This document shows, piece by piece, positions 57,331 through 64,000 of a stretch of 64,000 nucleotides of DNA. Every line of letters starts with the position of its first letter. Position 1 is the first letter of the stretch. Under the pieces are notes generated by a model. It was not told the origin of the DNA. It did no database searches and was given only the letters and a program-made list of their open reading frames with translations. Source of the DNA: Procambarus clarkii (taxonomy: Eukaryota; Arthropoda; Malacostraca; Decapoda; Cambaridae). Location: NCBI RefSeq assembly GCF_040958095.1, contig NC_091156.1:18125468-18189467 (forward strand), written 5' to 3'. Made by a program: the position numbers and the translations under genes.

Positions 57331-59190
57331 ATCTGTCAACATGTCTTACCCTGTCCTCACCTACCCTGTCCTAACCTGACTTACTCTAACCTACTCGTTC
57401 ATCCTGTGTTCCTTCATGTGCTCGCACTTCCCTTCCTTTCTCATAACTAATTAGTGACTGCCTCCCAAATATCCTTCACCTCCCCACTGCCGTCTCTTGC
57501 CTACATCCCACACTTTCTATAGTTCGGTGACATTTTGCTTTCACCTTTCATGCAACTCCTCCTCTTTCCTGTCCTGAGTCCCTTTCCTCCCGTCTGTTTA
57601 TTTTGTCTTTGTCCTTGCCCACATAGAAGACGTTGATATCTTCCCGCCTCTACTACATCTTGACCATTGATGTGCTGCTGTGCGTGCTGCATCTTGCTAT
57701 ATTATCACTCGTGCTGTCATCGGGAAGAAGAACCTTCATGCATACTGCACATATAGCGAAGAAGAAGAAGCACGTGTGCCACTCATGGTTACTCATTCAG
57801 AATTGATCCAGCCAGCAGCGCTAGGGAAATCTGGGAATTTTTTTTTAGATGGCTACCTCTTACTGGAGGTCCCAGGAGTCCATTCGCACCCAACCTACCG
57901 ATGGCACATTTTGAATGGGTACGAAATCTTAAATTGGTGTTTTCTCAGTCTGCACCATTTTTGGTAAATGAATTTACTCGGCCAGTGCAGTCCAGTGGTT
58001 AAAAGGGGCTTACATAATTAGACTGTGCCCCAGAAAGTAGCTGCCTAAACAATGAATGGCTCTAATAAAGGGACTCGTTAAAGACTGGCTCCCATGGGAA
58101 CTGGCCTGTAGAGAGCTGCTTAATAAGTGCTGCATAGTAAAGAAGTCAGTAGTAAATGACATAAACTACCACTGACAATAAGAGCTGATGGGGGCTGCAA
58201 ATGAGAATGTTTGCATAATAGAGAGCGGCAGAGGCAGAGTTGACTAGTATATGGAGCTGTCCATAATGGAGAACAGGCCTGTAGGGAAAGCTGGCTTTAA
58301 TAAAGGCTAACATGCTACTAAACCAGGACATAGACACAATGGGACAAAAATAGAAATTGAGCAGACCAAAGCAAGCAGAATAATACCCAGCAGGGAGAAT
58401 TGCTTGCATTAAGGAAGAAGGAGGCAGTGCAGGAAAGCAAAGTAGAGCATGGACATTAAGTGAAAGATAAGTAACCATAAAAAGGAGAGGAGTTGTGCAG
58501 GCTTTCCCTTGCTTGAGTGGGAAGGAAGAAAGCAGTAAACACCAGATGAAAGTATACCAAAGAGGAAGAACATAATGACATAAGGATAATATAAATTGTT
58601 GAATAGAATAATACAAATAAATACAGATAAAAACATTTATCTTCACTGATCTCACAAAAGAACTGCAAATGGCATTTAAGGGCTAATGAAAAAAAGCCTG
58701 GCCCCATGAACCCAGTAATAAATATAATAATAATGCCAGGAACTGTAAACATGGCAGAGCTGATAAAAATAGATAAGATCTGAAAATGCCACCATGATCC
58801 TCCACCGTCTAGTATAGTGGCCGAAAGCAAGGAGATGCGTGGCCACTAAGGGGCACAGCCATGGAGTAGGTGGCAGGAAGGCCAGAGGAGACTGACAGTG
58901 GTGGCCGGATAACAGGGGGTTGAGTGGCCAGTGAACGTGCTGGCGGTGATGTCTTGGAGCAGAGAGTGATGTCCTCTTTTGTGGGGAAGAAGGGTGGCTG
59001 AGAGGCAGCAGGCAGAGGCAGCCATATAACAGGCTAGTAGAACAGCCAGCAGGGCCTGAAGCAAGAAAGAAGAAAAGCGAAGTAACAGTGTAGCAGAACA
59101 GCCACATAACAGGCAGGCAGAAAGAAAGGAGGACGACAGTGGTGAATCCAGCTGATTAAAAGGACAAGGAAGTAAGGAGAGTAGCATGGC
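57330..59190. other. Intron sequence, unclassified
   Basis: Pyrimidine-rich to about 57680, then purine-rich repetitive-looking text (GGCAGAGGCAGCCA motifs after 58950). No gene recognised. Confidence 0.4.
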
Positions 59191-59199
59191 AGAGAAAGC

Positions 59200-59665
59200 C
59201 ATAGACAGGAAGGTGAAGAGGCCAGATAACAGGGTTTTTTATTGCCAGTGAATCCAAACAAAAGTTTAGTGGAGACGGCCAGATAACAGGATGATGAGGC
59301 AGCCAGAAAATGAGGCAGAGGCAGCCACGTATGAACAGACTGTCAGAGATGGCCAGATAACAGGGTGGCAGGATGCCACATATCACATATATCCTGTTAT
59401 CATAAAGCCAGATAACAGGGTATCTACATAACAGATTGGTGGAGCTGGCCAGATAACAGGCTAAGGATGCCACATATCACATATATCCTGTTATCATAAA
59501 GCCAGATAACAGGGTATCTACATAACAGATTAGTGGAGCTGGCCAGATAACAGGCTAGTGAAGAAGGCCAGATAACAAGGTGGCAAAATACCACATACTA
59601 CATATATATCCTGTTATCAAACAGCCAGATAACAGAGTATCCACATAACAGAGTAAACGATTCTT
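59200..59665. repeat. Irregular tandem repeat around GCCAGATAACAGG
   Basis: About ten GCCAGATAACAGG occurrences. A longer unit of ~100 bp (ACATATATCCTGTTATCATA ... TAACAGATTGGTGGAGCTGG) occurs two to three times. CCTGTTATC and GATAACAGG are reverse complements, so each unit can pair with itself. Confidence 0.75.
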
Positions 59666-59687
59666 CGCGGCAGGGGATCCTATTCCA

Positions 59688-59754
59688 GGGACCTGCCCGA
59701 AACACTACGCGTACTAGTGGCCGTACAAGAATGTAACAACTCTTGTATATATCT

Positions 59755-59810
<56 letters not shown>
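59688..59810 (+). mobile_element. Poly(A)-ending retroposon
   Basis: GGGACCTGCCCGAAACACTA, AAGAATGTAACAACTCTTGT, ATATATCTC, then 53 A. An inverted piece of the same 3' end lies at 43226. The uninterrupted poly(A) suggests a recent insertion. Confidence 0.75.
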
Positions 59811-59811
<1 letters not shown>

Positions 59812-60537
59812 AGGCTGGTGGAGACAGCCAGGTAACAGGGTGGAAGGACAGTCAACCAGGTGATGAGGGCTCATCTTGCGAGGTCCTGAACTGACCAGGG
59901 GACTAGGAGGCTCCTTCTTGTAAAGCCCCCAACCACCCAGGGCCTGGCCTTCCATGGAGTAACAGGGCCTCGCCATTGAACACCAGGGGGCCTGCTGGCG
60001 AGGCATAAAGCATGGCCTGTGTGGGGCATCACCGAGTTGTTGAAGTGGACCTTGACCACCTCAGGGACCTCGCATGTTCCCCAGGGACTGCCCAGGTGGG
60101 GGATGGGCCAAGACAGGGTTGGGAATCAGGAGGGAAGGTAGGGTGGGAAAGGCATGCAGAGGGCTTTGTGTGGCACAGCAAAGGCAGACAAGAAAAATGT
60201 GGGCACAGCATAGGCATTGGCATGAGGTGGCATGTGAGGGCCACACAGGCAACATGGGATGGGGAGAACAGAGCCTTATGAGCATGGAGTCAGGGAAGGA
60301 GACAAAGAATAAAAAAAGATACTAGAGATGGATTATTTAGGTTAGAAAGTAACAGTTAGTAGCACAAGATTGTGTTGTATAGTATTATGATGTTGGGGCC
60401 AGGTAACAAGTATTTTAGTACTTTAGATTGCATAATGAGGAGAAAGAGAGTAGGGTGAATTGCTACAAGAATGGCAGTTAGATACTTTTAGCTTCAGTTG
60501 TTGCAGCATATAATATTTAAATAATCTATCTTTCCAG

Positions 60538-61102
60538 AGACGAATCTCCTGACAAAAATGGCGAGGATGAGGATGAAAATAGTGACGATGATGACGATGA
60601 TGAACGTGACGGTGTAGAGGAAGGAGAATATCCTAGTTTGAGCAGCATAGGTTCTGGAGGATCTGGCGGATCAGGAGGTGTTTTATCTCCACGTTGTGAT
60701 GGTGATGGTGATGGTGATAGCTATGGTGGGTCACCATCCCTCACTACCAGTATGAACATGGTGGAACAAGTATTAAGTAATGGAGCAATGGACCGCTTTG
60801 AAAAGATTGATCGTTTAGAAGCCATTTTGGCTGCAGCTACCCAGGTTTCCGGTGCCTCATCTCCTGTGGCCATTAATGCTAACAGTCCTCCTGCTTCATG
60901 TTGTTGCCATTGTCATGGATACTCTCAAGGGCTAATTATATCCCCACAGACCTCACCACCTCACTCTCTGAACAATGTGACCTCTATGTCAACCTTCACC
61001 AGTAAGGCTGATGCTCAGTGCCAGACTCTCAGTACCGGCGACATTGTCATCACCAAAGTGTTCTTCCCAGATAGTCCTGATAATGCAAAGGACAAGAAAT
61101 GA
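60538..61102 (+). CDS. egl: egl-like terminal exon with acidic tract and LC8-like motif
   Basis: Acceptor CTTTCCAG. The first base completes the split Arg, then 187 codons to TGA. Order: DESPDKNGEDEDENSDDDDD (acidic tract), GVEEGEYPSLSSIG, a Gly/Ser linker, DGDGDGDSYGG, a helix NGAMDRFEKIDRLEAILAAA, a Cys/His cluster SCCCHCHGY, and near the end TSKADAQCQTLSTGDIVITK. AQCQTL resembles the core of a dynein light chain (LC8) binding motif (usually xTQT), and Drosophila Egalitarian is known to bind LC8 near its C-terminus. The Cys in place of Thr makes this an inference. The alternative acceptor two bases downstream leads to an early stop, which fixes this one. Confidence 0.85.
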
Positions 61103-61500
61103 TGTGTACAGTATTGTATATAGTTTTGTATATTTTTAATTATTCTTGACAAAGTGGTTATGACCACAGTGTGATAGTTAGATGGTGCCGTATGCTGGCA
61201 CCCGTGATAGCGAACCCATGGGTTCATGCAGCTAGCTAGGGTAACTCACCTGCCTCAGGTATTTTTAGCATAAGACGGGCATTTTATGCCGTTATCTGGG
61301 AGTGTTACGTCTTATTGAAAATACCTTTAAATGGTAAGTATCCTACCCACCAGGTATGCTGGTGCAGGACTAACTCAAGCTTTAATATCCAACACAAGTG
61401 ACACTACCAAAGTCTTTTTATCATTTTCCAGGTACTTATTTTGCCAGATAATTGTTCATTTTGTTCTTTTATTATTAGACAAATAAATTCAGCTTACTTC
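61103..61500 (+). other. egl: 3' UTR of egl-like gene (minimum extent)
   Basis: Follows the TGA directly. It contains GCATAAGACGGGCATTTTATGCC (written here as two overlapping inverted halves, GCATAAGACG and CATTTTATGC), a possible small stem. The end is set by the first AATAAA and is uncertain. Confidence 0.5.
61482..61487 (+). promoter_or_regulatory. Candidate poly(A) signal AATAAA
   Basis: First AATAAA after the stop codon, 380 bases into the 3' UTR. Further AATAAA at 61696 and 61941 could give longer UTRs. Only transcripts can show which is used. Confidence 0.5.
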
Positions 61501-62378
61501 TGTGCTGAAGTACTGCTAGAGTTGGGATGCTTTTAGGGTTGGGAACATATCGTTAAATGCCTTCCTAGGTACATTAGGTTTTATTTTAACTTACTCAATG
61601 GTATTTCTGGTGAAATATATCATTGAGTGCAGCAGATGAGGCCAGGTAAGGCCCAGACTTACCTGAAAACCCCAAGAGCCTTCACTGCTCACAATAATAA
61701 ACCTCTGTTGAGCTATGTTTGTGTGTTTCCCTCAGCTGTTACCCTAATTCATGCACTGGTAACATTCCAACCTCTTGATAGTTTGAAACATTACAATTTG
61801 AAATTTGAACATTAATTAAACAAAAGCTTACCTAAGCCACTGAACTACTGTCTCTGGGAGTATATGTTCATATCCTACAAATGTTGTGAGAGGATGGACG
61901 TTTCTTACTCAACCAATAGGACCATTCATAATTTGTTGCTAATAAAATACTTTCAACTGTATTTTATATTCATTTGCCATTACATAAAAATGATGTTTTG
62001 TTGCTACTTCCCTCTTCTTATTGTGTAATTTGTCCTCAATCCTTTAACAGAAAATGACTTAAAGGTCAAGGACATTTAATTAAACAAATATAACATGTAC
62101 ATTTCCAGTTATTCCAAATAGAGGACCTTAAGAGACACGACTTGATAATGGAGTCTAGGATGGACTCATTTAGTCCAGGATGGACTAAAATGTCATCGCT
62201 TCTCCATCTTCTGAGTTGTGGTTTGGTCATCATGCTTCCAGACGCTGTAGAAACAGACAAAAATGTCTGGACTGTCAAGGTGACAACTTTAAAGGTTTCC
62301 TTATTAATAATGTGTGAATTCAAAACAACAACATCATAAAAATAAATTGTCATCCACACTTCTGGGTAAATAAACACT

Positions 62379-62511
62379 CCATTTACCTGGGCTGTATGAG
62401 TCTAGAACCATGGACCCCATGCATGTGAGGGCGACACGCTCTATAGTCGATAGTGTCAGCCTAACACACATGGGGTTCACGGTTTGAGACCCATACAGCC
62501 CAGGTAAATGG
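62379..62511. mobile_element. Foldback element, 133 bp, tRNA-like
   Basis: Arms of ~52 nt (CCATTTACCTGGGCTGTATG ... and its inverse) with about 83% identity. The inner parts (GACACGCTCTATAGTCGATA) look like a mirrored tRNA D/anticodon arm. Confidence 0.7.
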
Positions 62512-62514
62512 AAC

Positions 62515-63735
62515 AACATCCTAAGTTATGCCAGAGAACACTTAAATAATACATCATATTCTTTTACTTTTATCTCCTAAAATGCAGGTTTTTTGCCATT
62601 ATGAAGCCCTTTTTCCATTTACAGTATGTACTGTATTTATCCCCTATTTCTCTGAACCATTGCAAAGTAACTTTCATAGCTCAGATTGTAGCTACTGTAT
62701 ATATCTTGTATCAATAGGTTTGTAGTGTCATCTGCTGTGATTACCCTTGCATCACAGAGTAACTTAGGAGACGACCCAAGAACTCCAAACAAAGACTAAC
62801 CTGGTCTCACCCTCTGAGCATGTAGCAACATTGTCTGTGCCTCTCACTCCCTGCTTAGGCCTGTACAGTACATACTCTAATATTATACTTATTGTGATTG
62901 AAGTGCTTAGCCCTGGTCTGGTGGATGTATAAGACATTAAATTTGTAATCGCAGAGTTGATTCCACACCCAGCCTATTCCCAGGTCACTGGTCACAATAA
63001 TTATACAATATTGTTAAGTACTATGTGCGAACCTATGGAGGGAACAAAAGGCACAAAGTTGTTACATGCTCAAGGAGTGAGACCAGACTAGCCTTTGATA
63101 TGACTTGCTGGAGCATCTCCCTGAGTCATGCTGTCTTGTGAGGTTGGCTGTATCAGACAACACTCATTTATTTTTTCTTAAATGTATGTGACAAACTCTG
63201 CCTTTAGTAGACATGAAACCTGTTACATGTGTAGGGCACTCCTCAAACTATCTGCATTGTCTGAAGAGTATTACCCAGATATGTTTTCAAGTTTACTGCT
63301 GTTCTTGCTGCATCATCTTCAGGAGATAATGTTCCATTGATATTTATGAATTTGAGAGAAGTAATTCCTGTAGTATATTCTGCCTTTTATGTCATTTGAC
63401 ATCTAAGCTGGTGTTTATTATCTAATTTGTTTGGAATCTTGAATGTTTCTAAGAACTGAGAAGTACCCCTTCAAGCTTAGCTATGGTACCACTAAGCCTT
63501 AGCAGCGCAAGAGTTCTCAGAGACCAACCCATTGCCTACTGGAAGCTAGGACTTGGCTCACTATATGAAGTGATGGAAGAAAGAAATCAGAGATCAACCA
63601 CAAAAAATTGGGAAAACCTGTCAGAAAATAATGGTGGTACAAAATAAGCAATTGACAGAAAGAAATTAGTCACCTCTAGATAAACAATGCAAATGATCAT
63701 TGCTGTGAAGCCTATGTTTTCTATTTCCATTCCAT
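62515..63735. other. No gene recognised
   Basis: AT-rich downstream flank. Short ORFs only, without motifs. Confidence 0.45.
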
Positions 63736-63743
63736 AAATACCA

Positions 63744-63932
63744 TACCACTTGGCCATGGTATGGCCAACGGCCATACCATGGCCAAGTGGTATGGTATGA
63801 TAAGTGGTATGGTATGATAAGTGGTATGGTATGATATGGTATGGTATGGTATGATAAGTGGTATGGAGAACATCCAGCCATAATATTTGAGAACACTATA
63901 TTTGCACACAAACAAGTTCTCAACGTGGTATG
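63744..63932. repeat. 5S-derived palindromes and GTATGGTATGATA repeats
   Basis: CACTTGGCCATGGTATGGCC-AACGGCCATACCATGGCCAA is a near-perfect palindrome centred on the 5S rRNA 5' end (GCCAACGGCCATACCA). About five AAGTGGTATGGTATGAT units follow. A second palindrome, GTTCTCAACGTGGTATGGCC plus inverse, spans the start of the 5S sequence at 63915-63958. Confidence 0.8.
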
Positions 63933-64000
63933 GCCAACGGCCATACCACGTTGAGAACACCGCTTCTCGTCCGATCTGCGAAGTTAAGCAACGTTGGGTT
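63933..64000 (+). rRNA. 5S rRNA, 5' part (cut by window edge)
   Basis: GCCAACGGCCATACCACGTT, GAGAACACCGCTTCTCGTCC, GATCTGCGAAGTTAAGCAAC, GTTGGGTT follows the animal 5S rRNA sequence (loop A CCAUACCA, helix III CUUCUCGUCCGAUC, box A-like AAGTTAAGC). About 68 of ~120 bases are inside the window. It may be a functional Pol III gene or a 5S-derived SINE; the mirrored duplication of its first ~20 bases just upstream favours a pseudogene or mobile copy. Confidence 0.75.

Overview
This is a 64 kb piece of a repeat-rich animal genome, not a bacterial or phage sequence. It holds the 3' part of one host gene, on the + strand. The gene is an egalitarian (egl)-like gene: an RNase D-type 3'-5' exonuclease-domain protein that in Drosophila links mRNA to BicD and dynein. 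Six exons with consistent splice phase are clear (24055-24135, 33253-33372, 34504-34628, 35499-35696, 52470-52562, 60538-61102), and one short upstream exon (23960-23993) is tentative. The exons total about 1.2 kb spread over 37 kb, and the introns are filled with transposable elements. The source is probably an arthropod, most likely a decapod crustacean such as a crayfish. I infer this from the protein family, TTAGG-like repeats, tRNA-derived SINE families whose look I associate with decapods, and very abundant microsatellites. No database search was possible.

Bases 1-23950 lie upstream of the recognisable exons. They contain 5'-truncated and broken LINE copies (families called LINE-1 to LINE-6 here), Thr-tRNA-like SINEs, foldback MITEs and a remarkable set of minisatellites: 69 bp units at 3.4 kb, a 31 bp dyad-symmetric unit at 4.0-5.4 kb, and five different arrays between 14.9 and 18.3 kb. 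Bases 24136-33252 form a 9.1 kb intron holding the most complete LINE (ORF1, endonuclease, RT) followed by truncated copies, each ending in a (CA)n tail, and a palindrome of nearly 400 bp. Bases 35697-52469 form a 16.8 kb intron. It holds a TIR element carrying a copy of the neighbouring egl exon, a piggyBac-like element with TTAA ends, and a LINE split by a 5.7 kb composite TIR element. Bases 52563-60537 form an 8 kb intron with an eroded LINE ORF1 (CCHC knuckles) and a poly(A) retroposon. After the stop codon come a 3' UTR with AATAAA signals, a hairpin element, and 5S rRNA sequence running off the right edge.

The observation I would follow first is the interior of the composite TIR element (about 44.5-49.2 kb). 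Its + strand is strongly depleted in A. A captured LINE 3' end inside it can be aligned by eye to normal copies elsewhere in the window. There, A is changed at 49 of 85 positions (to T, G and C), but other bases at only 31 of 216. This adenine-to-any-base, one-strand pattern resembles the adenine mutagenesis of diversity-generating retroelements. It also explains the long overlapping ORFs in this region, because every stop codon contains A. The second is the related TIR element at 35.8-38.6 kb, which holds a near-identical copy of the egl exon and acceptor site lying just upstream of it.
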